From assembly GCA_031761405.1 (NCBI GenBank), contig JASEVX010000003.1:67849844-67913843 (forward strand): a DNA stretch of 64,000 nt. The letters run 5' to 3'. Every line of letters starts with the position of its first letter. Position 1 is the stretch's first letter. Below, one piece after another: positions 25,201 to 40,200 of the stretch. The stretch is from Serripes groenlandicus. Lineage: Eukaryota; Mollusca; Bivalvia; Cardiida; Cardiidae. The notes beneath the pieces are model-generated. The model was not told where the DNA came from. It did no database searches and saw only the letters and a list, made by a program, of their open reading frames with translations. The position numbers and the translations under genes are program-made.

Positions 25201-28200
25201 TATAATTATTGAATATATTAAAAGCAATTTGTGACAAAAGTAGAAAATGGTTATAATGAGCAATTTTTTTCCCTTTTCCACAAAGTTTTTAAAAGTCTTC
25301 CGCTGCAGATATATATGAGGGAAAGTGTTATTACATGAAAGTATCATAACATGAAACAGAAAGTATCATATTCAGTTTGTCCTAAACATTTTCCCGCGTA
25401 CAGACATTTGAAAACATCATAGTGACGAAAGAAGAAATTGCTCAAAACAAGCAATTTCTCCTTTTGCCACAATGTTTTCCACTTTTAGTCATAGACTGGT
25501 TATCCATTTAATTATAGAGATTTTCTATTTTTAAACATCATAGGTTCAAAGTAGTCTGCTGCAGAATTGTTGTATGAGGGAAAGGGTTAAACCATTTCCT
25601 TCATATAACATTTACATAGCTGTTGATTCTGAGAATAGTGAATCCCTCTCAATGAGAGTATTATCACTGAATTATACTAAGAGTTGAAACATTGTGGCAT
25701 AAGGAGAAATGCCTGACTGCACTGTCATTATGCTGCAGATGTAATATTTTCATACGATCTTTAAATAATGACACATGCCATTTTGTATGGCTTTATATAT
25801 GCCAAATCATTGTATCTACATCTTGTTAGTAGATGCGCATGGCCTCGATGGTGTACTGTATTGGTATATAGCCTTCATCTCAGTTGCAGGAGGTTCAACC
25901 ATAGCCAGGTCTTACAAAATACTTTAAAAATGGTAGTAATGGCTCAGGATTGTTGGGTGAGCATTAACACTGACTCGCTGATGTTAGGATAAATGTACCA
26001 GTAATACTAGAAACTTACCCAGAAAACCCTGTTCTATAACTGAGACATTGTTGAAAGTGGCGTATGAAGCAAACAATTATAACTATTGTAATAAGATGCA
26101 CTATGACTGTTTTGCTTTTAGCCTACAATTTAACTCTTGATAAAGAAACCTCCCGATTCTTAATGCAGCAGACAACTTTCTAAAACATTAAGGGAAATAG
26201 AGGAATTTCTTATTATAAACAAGTGATTTCTCCTTTTCCATTTTGTTATCAATTCTATATCTTACCAACTTACAAAAGATCAACAGCAGACAACTTTGAA
26301 AATATATAACAAAAATATGGAAAATCGATATAAATGAAAGTATCAGTATTGAATACATTGTGGCAAAGAGAGAAATTGCATAAATATACATCCATTTGCT
26401 TCAAAAGTTGTCAGCGGCAGATAGGTCAAATTCCATCGGATATTCTCCAGGTGGGAAAGCCTTGTTAGCAGTAACTACAGCATTTATAATAAGATATAAT
26501 ATCCTTAAGCTGAAAAAATTGTTTTCACAACAAACACCTTTTAACCTTTTCCCACATACAGACTCATTCTGACGCTTCTGCATCATACAACTTTTGAAAA
26601 CATTGTGGCAAAAGGAGAAATTGCTCATCATGAGCAATTTCTCCTTTTGCCACAATGTTTTCAACTCTTTTTCGTATAGAGATTTTTCACATTTTTTGCC
26701 TAGATGTTTTCAATTTAGTCATCTGCATCCTGATTTGTTGTATGTTGAAAGGGCTTAAAATATCCTATCAGGTAAAAAGTTAATCACTTTTGAAAAAGAT
26801 CTCAGTGTGAGGTTTGCCTCATGCAGTCAAGCCTGTATCAATGGGCTACTAGCTGTGGTCGAGAAATTGAATATTTCAACCTTGTATAACTAAATATGTG
26901 ACATATTTGATGAATCCCCCATCAAATTATGACTAGGTCTCATATTTTCACCATTTTATATTGCAATACACACCTGAGTTCACATATTTGAAAACCTATT
27001 TATGTTTGTAATGGTGAAAATTGGCAAAAACTTTCATGTATTTTGAAGTGGTTTTTTAGGATAAGTTGTATGCATTCTGCATTATATATATATATATATC
27101 TTTAAACTGTTCATATTTTTAGCAGTTCTGATTCAAAATTTTGTAGCTTGATGGTGATTATTACTTTTTCGGTCCGTAAAACTATAAATGAATGTGAATA
27201 ATTGATGGTGTTAAAGTAACTTTGAATGGTATCAGTCAGTCGTAAAAAATACTGTTTTTGTAAAGGGATTATTAAATTTTATGCAGATCATGTTTTTATG
27301 TTAATTCATACTCTAGTTACATCCGCAGCAAAAATCTAACCTTACAATAGTTTTCAAAATCGTACTTTCACATAATGTGCTGTTTTGTTTCGTGACTATT
27401 TGAACGGTTACATTGCACTATATAATAATTATTGTAGCTGATGGTCTATTCGCTTCCTGTGGAGAATAGTGTGATAGTTTGTATACTGTGATTACAATAA
27501 GGATTTAACAGGACTTTGGAGATGTACAAGCGGACACTGCAGGTAGCCAGAACATTTGAAGTTGTTCACTTTTCCGTGACCTTTTGAAGGAAAAGTGTGG
27601 TCATTTATCTGCATGATGTAGGAGATTGTCCGACCTCGGAAATCTGTCTCATTATTTTTCGTTTAATTTGTTTATGATCCTTTCCTGTAACAGAATGTTT
27701 ACGATTTCTTCATGCTAAATGAATATCATAAAGTTACATAAGTATTGAACGTTGAAATTTCGTTTGTTATTTTAATATCAGTTTTAAAATTATATAAACC
27801 TTTTGACTTTTATCTCTTTCCTATACATACAGCAAATTGGCAGCAGACAACTTTGGAACATATAGATAGTCCTAATTATAAATGAAAGTAAACTTAATGT
27901 GACAAAATAAGAAATTGCTCATCATAAGCAATTTCTCCTTTTGCTACAATGTTTATAATCAAAATTATCAAAAGTCATCTGCTGGGGAGGCATCTGAAAG
28001 GGTCTGTGTGTGGGAGAGGGTTATATATACAACTTTATATATTTGAAAACCTTAAAGTGGGGGTAAGAGAAACCTTAAACCCTTTCCCTCATACGACATT
28101 TCTGCAGCAGACGACTTTGAACATAATTTGTCAAATAATGGAAAATCTCTTTAATTGAATGGATAACCTATGACAAAAAGTGGAAAACAAAAGGAGAAAT

Positions 28201-31200
28201 TGCACGTTTTGTGCAATTTCTTCTTTTGTCACTATGTTTTCAAAAAGCCGTCTGCCTCAGAGGCGTCAGAAAGCGTCTATATGAGGGAAAGGGTTAAACT
28301 GTTGCAGATGCATTGAAAACAGAAGACTTTCTTTCTAAAAATGTGGCAAAAAAGTCTTTAAATGAATGAATAATTATCTAACCCTTTCCCACATACAGAC
28401 GCTTTCTGACACAATAACAGGAGACGACTTTTGAAAACATTGTGGCCAAACGTGAAATTGCTCATGATGAGCAATTCCTCCTTTGGCCACAATATTTTCA
28501 ACTTTATTTAACAATTAAGCTATATTTTATGGAGATTTTTCACGTTTTCGTCACTATGTTTTCAAACTCGTATGCTGCAAATTTGTTGTATGTGGGAAAC
28601 GGTAACTTAATAGAGCGAGTTAACACAGTGGCAAATGGAGTATATATTGCTCATTATGAGCCATTTCTCCTTTTGTAACAGAGTTTTCAAAGATTGTCTG
28701 CTGAATTAAGGTAGATGCATGAGTTAAAAGGCTTCTACATTATGGGAACGGGTTAACTCTTTCCACTTGTAGACGTATTTTAATGCATCTGCAGCAGACG
28801 ACTTTTGAAAACATTGTGGCAAAAGAAGAAATTGCTCAAAACGAGCAATTTCTCTTTTTTCCACAATGTTATCAACTCTATTTCATAATTCAACTGTCTT
28901 TTATGGAGATTTTTCCAGTTTTTGTCAGTAATTTGTTTTAAATGTCGTCTGCTGCAGAATTGTTGTATGTGTGAAAGGGTTAATATCATGTCCTTTATCA
29001 GGTAAATAGTCCCAAAAAGTGATGGATAGATCAACAGACACACACATGGTTGTAGTCAGGGTAATTGGTGACCAGGACATTTCTCGACCCTTTCCCCACA
29101 TACAACAAGTTTGCAGCAGACGACTTTGAAAACATCTTGGCAGATGTGTAGAAAATGTCTTTGAATACAAATGTAATTATTGAATAGAGTTGAAAACAGT
29201 ATTGAAAAAGTATAAATTGCTTAATTATCATGAGCAATTTCTTCCCTTTGCTACAATATGTTTTCAAAAGTCATCTGCAGCAGATGCATCAGAATGCGTC
29301 TCCAAGTGGAAAAGTGATAAAGATATATTGTTTACCTGAAGACTCCATATTTCTGTATTGAAACAATTTTTTGACCTTGACCCCTAACTTGGTGATGTGA
29401 AATACAATCAGGGATTCTACTGAGAGTGTGCTAGATATAATTAGTAATAGGCTTGGGAGCCGTAAACTTTTGAAAAAAATATCTGCGTCGTTACAAAACT
29501 TTAACCTTACCTCATAGCTCAAAAATCGTTCAACATTTTACAATCAAACCTGATACACATGTTACTAGAAACAATATGCATGTCTATACCAAGTCACATA
29601 ACTTTGGTTTTAATAATAATTGAGTAATGCCCCTTTTTCGACTTAGAAAAAAAGCAGACAAGCATTGGTGTTGGCTCCACGGCGCTCTTGTTATTTCAAC
29701 AGATAAAATACAGATGTACAATTATGTCTATCTGGTTCTCACATACAGCAATTATTAGCAATTTCACCTTTTGTCACAATGTTTTCACAAGTTGTCTGCT
29801 GCAAAGGCTTCAGTAAGCATCTGGAAAGGGCTATGGTATAGCTTTTCTTCATGTATAATTTGGCTGCCATCATGACTGCGTTTATATCAAAAATGATTTT
29901 ATATTCTAAACAGTCATGGCTTATGGGTTAAATTCCAAGTATATCTGCCTAGTTTGAGGATGGTTAGCCAAGCTTATTTTTGTTATTGTCTACCAACTAA
30001 ATGAATGTGGTTAACTGACCGGCGAACTCTTATCTAGTTATTGTTAAGAAACTATGTGGTCAAGTGACTGTGGGTCACATCCATTGCAATGAGTCTCATT
30101 TTAAACTTTGACCAGAAAATATGTGACAAATTAACACAATGTCGTTTTGCAAATAGTGTGAGGTTAAAGATTCACTTAACCTTGTACAGCTAGCAGATAG
30201 TAATGGCTGCCCTCCTTAAACAGTGCTCAGGGTTGCAGGGTTAGCATTACGACTGACTGGCTGGTGTCAGGATAAATGGACCAGTAGTAGTCTATCAACC
30301 CCTGATAAGCACTTTTAGTCATAGGTTATCCATTCAATTGTAAAGATTTTCTTTTTTTTACAAAATATGTTCAAAGTCGTCTGCTGCAGAATTGTTGTAT
30401 GAGGGAGAGGGTTAATAGACCTGTGGAAGAGGACCTGCCTGCGCTTTCATGCTTTTAATATTCCAATTGATACTGCTGTACAGATGTTTCTTGAAACCTT
30501 CTATGACTTGGCCGATCTTGGATCAACTCTGATTACAAATGACCTGGCCGATCTTGGATCAACTCTGATTACAAATGCCCAGGCTGATCTTGGATCAACT
30601 CTGATCACAAAAGCCCTGGCTGATCTGGATCAACTTTGATCACAAATGCCATACGGTTGTTTCTGCTGCTCATATACTTAAGTGAATTATTTTACACATG
30701 AATTTGCCATTTTGTATCTCCGGTTTATCTAATTTGATGGAAAAAGAGAAATGTTTACTTTAAAATTATATAAGGAAGAAAATACATCATCTAAAAGATT
30801 TGAAGTGTTTAGGTTTGATTATTTAGTGTCAAACACTTTGTAGGAAAAATGAAAAATGGAAATTGTATTGCGTAGATTGAAGATGGAGCAATAATTGTGG
30901 CAACAGCAGTCAACTTGTTAAAATTGAGGAAAAAGTCACAAAAACTTTAACACATACAGCAAATATTCAGCAGATGACTTTTATAACATCTGGGCAAACA
31001 TGTGAAAAATCATCCATCATGAATGAGAATTTTGAATATTTAATAGGGTTGGAAACATTGTAGATGAGAATTTTATCAAAATATCACCTGCTGCAAATGC
31101 GTCATAGTGCATCTACAAGTGAGAGAGGGATAAAGTTGCATCTGTGAAACAGAGGTACCATATCTTTACCCTTCCCTAATTTTTTCCTTCAGGCACTATT

Positions 31201-34200
31201 TTAAAACATGAAAATGAAGAAATTGCTTAAATCTATTTCTATATCCAAGGTATTAACCCTTTCCCTGGCACATACATACGTTTTTCTGATGTCTCTGCAG
31301 CAGATGACTTATATATGAAAACAAATGTGGCAAAAAAAGAAATTGCTTGTAATGAGCAATTTCTTCTTTTGTCAAATAGTTTTCAACTCTTTTTAATAAT
31401 TATACTCTCATATATATATACAGAGATGTTTTCAAAGTCGTCTGCTGTAGTTTTGTTGTATGTGGAAAAGGATTAACTTCCAATTTTGGAGATTTCATTT
31501 ATCATCCTCACATATTTTCAAAAGTGCAGTAAGCGACTCTAATAAGGGCACATCACAGGTAAACATTTAAACTGAAATAACAAGCTGCCTGAAACGCATA
31601 AATTACAGTAATTTCAAGGGTAAATTAATCCACGTCAGACAAAAACCCACCTAAAAGAGGTTTTGCAATCAAGGGAATCTGCCATGGCCGTCCCAGGTTT
31701 GATCCCCAGTCACAGCGCTACGGTCATGGTCGAGATCCCTTGGGCAAGGCACATTTCCTAGCACTTTACCAGTTTGTTTATCCAGGGATCATGGATAAGT
31801 GAACTGTCGCCGTGATAAATATATAACTGAAATAATGGTTAAAACCCCAATAAAACAAAGGAAATTACCATCAACCTGTGGGGTTTTGATCATACCAGTT
31901 CTCCAGAGGTTTCAGGATACATGTAAAACTACGTTGGGTAAAGGGAAGATCCGGATCAGTATGCATTTAGATGTAGACTGATTGGGATCTGCTATGGTTG
32001 CAAGGGTTGGTTTCTGTGTGACGTGGTTCAATTGATGCCCTATCAGATGTGCCAGGGGCAGCGGGTGTGATTTTAGAATTTTAAACCTACGTCAGGGCCA
32101 TTGTGACATGATGTGATAATGGTTGGGTAATGTTCACTAGATTTTTAGATTACAGTTCATGGGAAAAAAAAAGTTATAGTTCTTAATTTACCCTTTTCCA
32201 CATGTAGTCACTTTCTGACGCATCTGAAGAAGCACATCATTTAGAAATGAGGAAGTTCTCTTTAAACAGAAGTACATATGTACATTTATCTAATGTGTCC
32301 CTATTGCCACAATATTTTTTAACCTTATTTAATAATTGTTCTTTCATTATTTTTGTTCTTCTGCAGATTTGCTGCAAATGCGAACGGTTTAACCCTTTCC
32401 CTCATAAAGACGCTTTCTGACGCCCCTGCAGCAGATAGCTTTTTGAAAACATAGTGACAAAAGAAGAAATTGCTCAGAACGAGCATTTTCTCCTTTTGCC
32501 ACAATGTTTTCCACTTTTAGTCATAGAGATTATCTATATTTTGACAAAATTTGTTCAAAGTTGTCTGCTGCAGATTTGTCGTATGAGGGAAAGGGTTAAC
32601 TGTCTAACTTGTATTTGATTGTGTAATCAAAGTATCCCTGTAACAACCTTCTACTGTAATTGGTTTGTTTCTTTACATTTTTGGTAGCTTAATTGTCAGT
32701 CAATCTCAATTGAACCAGACCAAAACTTAGTTTGCTTATATATAGATCTGATGACTGCCCCATACAGGTCGTCTTGGATTGACCTTTGTGACATCCAATC
32801 AAATTGCCCCATACAGGTTGACTCAGATTGACCTATATGTCAGCCAATCAAGTTGCCCCATACAGGTTGACTCAGATTGACCTTTGTGTCAGCCAATCAA
32901 GTTGCCCCATACAGGTTGACTTATATTGACCTATATGTCAGCCAATCAAGTTGCTCCATACAGGTTGACTTAGATTGACCTATATTTCAGCCAATCAAGT
33001 TGCTCCATACAGGTTGACTTAGATTGACCTATATGTCAGCCAATCAAGTTGCTCCATACAGGTTGACTTAGATTGACCTTTGTGTCAGCCAATCACAGAT
33101 TGACCTGCGCTTCAGCAAATCAAAATCTTTCAGTATAAAACTCGTAACATAACCCATATAAATAAACGAGACAGAGAAGCGTAGATTGTCCTGTGTAAAG
33201 CACAGGTGTTGGTTGTATCCTGCGATTTCATTGGACATAATAACCACGCGCATGCTCATGAGTATAGTTATGTCTATAAGGTCAATTCGAGAAAAACTTT
33301 TATAATAAGTTGTCGGATCCAATATACATACCATACCGTACAGCTTAGTATTTTAGTCTGATGATTTAAATGAGTTTGCTTTTGGATAAAAGACAAAATG
33401 TCTTTTGTAAATTGTTGGAAAAAATGAATGGCTGAGCCAGGATTCAATCTTAGATATTAGAAAAACATGCAGCATTTTAGTGTGAAAGCATTTTAAAGAC
33501 AGGTACATGTACAATTATTGCAGCCTGTTGCAATTTGTTTGTTTTTTTGCGCATTTTACTATTACCTGAAAGATTTAATTTTATAAAAATATTTTTTTGT
33601 AGGTACCTGTGATTTTAAAGAGACTGGTTATGATTAAATCTAGTGAGCCCTTTTTAGCTTGATTTTTGAAAAAACGAGAGCTATTGTCATGACCCTGGCG
33701 TCGGCGTCGGCGGCGGCGTGGTCGTCCGGTTAAGGTTTTTTGTTCAGCTCAGCTTTTTTTTTTTTCTGTTTTCTCCCTATCAGTCGAGCGTCTGTGCCGT
33801 ACGCAGTGCTCTTGTTTTACGTGAGGCGACTGGCTGCAGCTCTCTAAAAAGCATCACATTAATCTAAATTTTAATGATTTATGCAAATCAATTTGAACAG
33901 AAACCTATTGCAACAAGTCAACAAATAATCTATGCAATGATACAGACGACTTTAGTTGCCTATGCAGCACTTGTGAAAACATTGTTGATTAGGAAGAAAA
34001 TGCCAATATCTTTGCTATTAAGATATTATTAAAGCCTTTTGTGAGAAATGTCTCCTTTTCCCTCAATTTTTGTATCCCCTGGGCCTCCCTTGCTGTTTGC
34101 ACATCAAGCTTTATGTTACTGACATATTGGCATGCAACGCAATGTGTTTACGGGGACAGTCCTGTTTAACCCTTTCCCTCACATAGACGCTTTCTGACGC

Positions 34201-37200
34201 CTCTGCAGCAGACGGCTTTCTAAAAACATAGTGACAAAAGAAGAATTTGCTCCTTTTACCACAAATGTTTTCCATTCAATTATAGAGATTTTCTATTTTT
34301 TGACAAAATACGTTCAAAGTCGTCTGCTGCTGAATTGTTGTATGAGGGAAAGGGTTAAACCAATCCCACATACGACATATCTGCAGCAGACGACTTTGAA
34401 AACATACCTGAACATTTTTAAAACTCCCTTTAAATGATAGTACAATAATTGTATAGAGTTCAAAACATGGTAACAAGTGGTGAAATTGCTCGTTTTGAGT
34501 AATTTCTTCTTTTGTCCCCATGTTTTTAAAAGGCCGTCTACTGCAGAGGCATCAGAAAGCGTCTATATGAGGAAAAGGGTCAAAGAAAAAAAGAAGTTGC
34601 TGCAAATGAATCTTGAGTGAAGAAAGGATGAATTCCACTCCCCTTACCTACAAACATTCTGCAGCAGATCGAGGACTTTGAAAACATCTTGGCAAAGGTA
34701 TAGATATTTCTTTAAATGAAGGTGTAATTAATAAATAAAGTTGAAAACTTTGTGGCGAAAGGAGTAATTGAGCAAACTTTGACTTTTGTCACAATGTTTT
34801 CAAAATTCTCTGAGGCAGTTTCGTCAAAAGGCATCTGCAAGTGGGAAAAGCCTCTATCTAGAAAGGATGTTCAACCTTGACATTTGACATATTTGTAGCC
34901 AATTAAATTTTTCAAACAAATCTCAAAGAAATTCTTCAAAAAAAGAGAAAATTCTCCTTATCACACAATTGTTTCAATAGTTTATGAATCAAAGGAATAC
35001 ATTAACCCTTTCCCTCACACAACAAACCTGTAGCAGACAACTTTGCAAACACATAGGCAAAAATATGGATAATTTCTATAAATAAAAGTTTGATTATAGA
35101 ATATAAATGAAATAGTTGTGGCAAAATGAAAGTTGCTCATCATGAGCAATTTAGCGTTTTGCCAATCATTAGAGTCTTATACATTGCATCTGCAAGTAGA
35201 GAATACTTAGATGCAAAGACAGACATTATGACAAAAATATGAATAGTAGTCCTATTTGTACCACTCACATACCTTTTATATTATTCCAAACTCGTTTCCA
35301 AATCTTTCCCACAACCGTATGCATTTATACACATCAGATATGTAACAGACAAACTTGGACAACAGTGTGACAATAGGAGTTATTGCTCATCAGGAGCATT
35401 TTCTCCATTTGCCACAAAAGTTTTCAACTGTATATACAAATTATACTATCATTTGTAGCCCATTTTTCATAATTTTGCCTTCATGTTTTCAGAGCAGTCT
35501 GCTGCAGATTTGTTGCATGTGGTAAAGGGCTTATGAACGTATTTTCACTGAAGTGGTTCTCATACAAATGTTCATATATATTTACAGGAAGACGATGAGT
35601 ACATTGGGTTTGCCTCACTACCGGAGCAGGTACACAGAAAGGCTGTGCGGCGAGGATTTGAGTTCACACTCATGGTTGTTGGTAAGCTTCTTTTAACACA
35701 TTTCCACATGTAGAGACCGCCTTGGTGGTAGAGCATCTGCCTCAGGTTGCGGGTTCAAACCATGGCCAGGTCATACTAAAAGACTTTAAAAATGGCAGTA
35801 ATGGCTGCCCTCTGTGGCGCTCAGGGTTGCGGGGTTAGCATTACAACTGACTGACTGATGTCAGCATAAACAAACCAGTAGTACTGGTAACTAACCCAGA
35901 AAAAGCTATGATATAACTGACAAAGTGTTGAAAGCGGCATAAATCACCAAAGGATCATTAAATCCTACATGTAGAGATGACTTTTTAAAAAACATTGGTG
36001 CAAAAGGAGAAATTGCTCATAATGAGCAATTTTTCCATTTGCTACAATGTTTTTAACTCTTATTCAATGAGTATTCTTTAATTTAAAAAAGATTTATGAT
36101 CTTCAGATTTGCTGTATGTGGGAAATGGTTAAGGCATTATCTGATATACCCATCTCAAACTCTTTGAAATTCAGACCATGTTGAACCCTTTTCCTGATAC
36201 AGTTGACACTTCTGCATCAGGGGACCTTTGGAAACATTGAGCAATAAAAAGAATTTGCTCTGGACAACCATTTGCTCCTTTTGTTACAATATGTTTTAAC
36301 ATTTTATCAAAATTCTGCCTCCAGTTTTCAAGATGTAACTTGAAGGAGACGAGACGCCTGCCTGTCCTGTCTTCAGGTTATTACGTTACCATGTGTTCCT
36401 TTATAAACTTGAATATAATCCCAAGAAATACTGTACCAGGAATACATAATATTATGCAGTTGAGAAAACTTAAAAAAAAAAAAAATGCAGTTAAAAGCGG
36501 AAGTGTTAAAAAGTTATCTTCAAAGAAACTGGAAAGTTTTATGTATGAATTATTTACAAAAGTTATTACCGGTACCGGTGATTTCCTATATGGTTAATTA
36601 AAGCCGATAGTGATGTCAGAGCGGAATGATAGAAATCGAGTAGAAACTTACATGATTCAAGATCTTTGGTTTGTCTTTGGTCAAGGTCTCTATTACAACG
36701 TAATTAGAATAGAAGATTTGTTGAGCTAGGTAGAACATTTTCTTCAAAATAGATTTTGCAATTGAGAACCTGTCTAATAATATATCTTAAGAATTAACCC
36801 TTTTTGTGACCATATTAACCCCTTCCCTCATATGACACATTTGCAGCCGATGACTTTGAACATATTATGTCAAAAAATAGAAAATAGAAAATCTCTATAA
36901 TTGAATGGATAACCTATGACTAAAAGTGGAAAACATTGTGGCAAAAGGAGAAATTGCTTGTTTTGAGCAATTTCTTCTTTTGTCACTGTTTTCAAAAAGC
37001 CGTCTGCTGCAGAGTCATCAGAAAGGGTCTATATGAGGGAAAGGGATAAACACTTCCCATATGCAAATACATTTTGATGCATCTGCAGCAGACGTTGTTT
37101 TAAAAATATTATTGCAAAAGGAGAAATTGTTCATGATGATGATGACTTCTTTTGCCACACTTTTTTCAAATCATTGATTCAATGATTAAACATGTACTTT

Positions 37201-40200
37201 CATGTTACCTACATTGCCATCTTGCCTACATGATTTCATATTTGTGGTATGTTGGAATGATATTTGTATATATTTGTATGTGGGAATGATATTTGTATAT
37301 ATTTGTATGAGGGAAGGATATTTGTAAATACAGAAATGATACATGTATGTTGGAATGAAATTTGTATACATGTGTGACATTATCTTTTTGTTACAGGTGA
37401 GACCGGCCTTGGTAAATCCACCCTCATCAACAGTCTGTTCCTAACAGACTTGTACAAAGACAGAAAAATGGGCAAAATTGAAGGTTTGCAACAAATTATT
37501 ATGTATTCAATTAACGGTTTTCTTAATTAAAATGTTATGTCCTGAGCGCTGAAGGTTATTTTCAAAGATTTTTCAATCATATCAGTGTTGCTAGTTTATC
37601 TATATATGTGTCTCTTCAACAACATAACCGCCTTTCCTTATATGAAAGAATTATGGCCATAATGCATAATCTTCATTTGCTGCAGAAAGATTTATGTGTA
37701 ACAATACACTTATCTGGCAGTAGTGTAAACAATACACTTATCTGGCAGTAGTGTAAACAATACAATTATCTGGCAGTAGTGTAAACAATACACTTATATC
37801 AGGCAATATTATTATGTCAATCAAAAACGTTTTCACTGGATACACAAGAATTTAAGAAACAAGAACAAAAGACTTAATAAGACATTTTATGACGCAAACA
37901 GGGACGTAGATAAGATCTATGTCCCTGACGCAGACAAGCAAATTATCATGTTTGCAAATTATCATACAGATAATGGTTAACCCTTTCCCATATACAGAAT
38001 GAACATTTTCAAAGTTGTCTGCTTCAGGTTTGTTGTATGTGGGAAAGAGTTAAAATACAATAGAGATAATGTAATTGTAATTTTGCAGAGAGGGTACAGA
38101 AAACAGTGGAGTTAGAAAAGAAAGAGCTGGAGATAGAGGAGAGAGGAGTCAAGTTAAAACTGACCATAGTGGACACACCTGGCTTTAGTGATGCTGTCAA
38201 TGCAGAAGAAAGGTCAGTGATGCACATGATTTATGCTAGATGACACAGGGTTTGCCAGTTTGCCTTTGCCATTTTCAAAGTTGTCTACGCAAACAAATGC
38301 AAACATTTTTGCACAGGAACTTAGTTCCTAGTTTTACACTACATGTCTACATGTGCAGTGCATACTTTAAATTTCTTCAAACCAGATTCCCTCAAGCCAT
38401 GTCGAAACATGGCAACCAGTAGCAGGGCTATTTTGATATATATGCATATGTTTGATACTTTGAAAATCATCTTGTTAGAAACTAATTGATTCACTTATAC
38501 CTCAGAAGTGTTTCACGGGTACCTCTCTACCAGGTTCCTGCACACTCTGTTGATTCATATTGACACATGGGGCTAGGCCTGCTTACATGGATATAGTGAA
38601 ACTCTGAAACTTTTGGCCTCTGAATTTCCCCCCAAAAAATCATGACAAATGTTTCTAGAATGGTCCTCTACCTGTTTAAATGAAGCCATTGTTGATTCAT
38701 CTAGGCTTCACAATGCTGTCAGGTGTCAGGGCTGTTTTCCTGGTACTTGAATAGCCGAAGTGAATATCCTCCGCAGAGTTGTTATGTGATAATATAAACA
38801 ATCAGATTAACCCCCCCCCCCCCCCCCCCGTTCCCTACATACAAGATGAAAACATATAGACAAAAGTTGAGACAATTTCAATAAATCCAAGTATATTCAT
38901 TGAATAGATTTGATAACATTGTAGAAAAAGTGGAAATTGTTCATTATTATGAGCCACTTTTTTCCCTACATTGTTTTCAAAGTCGTCTGCTGCAGATAAG
39001 TCAAAGTTGTCTGCTGCAGATAAGTCAAAGTCGTCTGCTGCAGATAAGTCAAAGTCGTCTGCTGCAGATAAGTCAAAGTCGTCTGCTGCAGATAAGTCAA
39101 AGTCGTCTGCTGCAGATAAGTTAAAGTCGTCTGTTTCAGATGAGTCAAAGTCGTCTGCTGCAGATAAGTCAAAGTCGTCTGCTGCAGATAAGTTAAAGTC
39201 GTCTGTTTCAGATGAGTCAAAGTCGTCTGCTGCAGATAAGTCAAAGTATTCTGCTGCAGATAAGTCAAAGTCGTCTGTTGCAGATAAGTCAAAGTTGTCT
39301 GCTGCAGATAAGTCAAAGTTGTCTGTTGCAGATTAGTCAAATTCGTCTGCTGCAGATGTCAAAAGTGTCTGCCTATGGGATTGGATTGTTACAGTAATAC
39401 TTCATGGTGCCTCTTGTTCCACATTGTTATAGGGACAAAATGTTGAAATTTAACCTTTTTAAACATAAATACAGGTTTTGATGCATGATCAGCAACAGAA
39501 AACTTTGACTTATCTGCAGCAGACAACTTTGACTTATCTGCAACAGACGACTTTGACTTTTCTGCAGCAGAATACTTTGACTCATCTGAAACAGACGACT
39601 TTAACTTATCTGCAGCAGACGACTTTGACTTATCTGCAGCAGACGACTTTGACTTATCGTCAATTTTTGAATGAGTTATGCCCCTTCTTGGACTTAGAAT
39701 ATTTGTCAATTTCTGCATGAGTTATAAAGAAGTTCCTGACGGGCGTATTATGTACCGTTTGCGGTACTCTTGTTTCTTAATGTTTTTAAAGTTCTGCAGA
39801 TTTGTTGCATGTTGTAGAGTGCTTTTAAATTCCCTATAATCATATCCATTTCTGATATTTACAGCTGGAAACCCATTGTGAACTACATAGACAAACAGTT
39901 TGAGTCATATTTCAAGGCGGAGAGCGGTTTAAACCGTAAAAACATCCAGGACACAAGGGTCCACTGCTGCTTGTATTTTATTTCACCGTATGGCCATGGG
40001 TAAGTCTGATTTCATGGTTCCTGGATTTTATCCCTTTCCCACATACAGATGCTTTCTTACATCTCTGCAGCAGACCACATTCTAAAACATTGTGGCAAAA
40101 GGAGAAATTGCTCAGGATATGCAATGTCTCCATTTTGCTCACAATGTTTTCAACTCTATTTAATAATAACACCTTCATTAGTTGATAATATCTAAATGTT

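Noticed and set aside
38966..39340. Open frames of about 120 residues on both strands rich in SSAADK or LQQTTLT
   Set aside because: They exist only because the 24-bp array has a unit divisible by three and lacks stops; no gene features.
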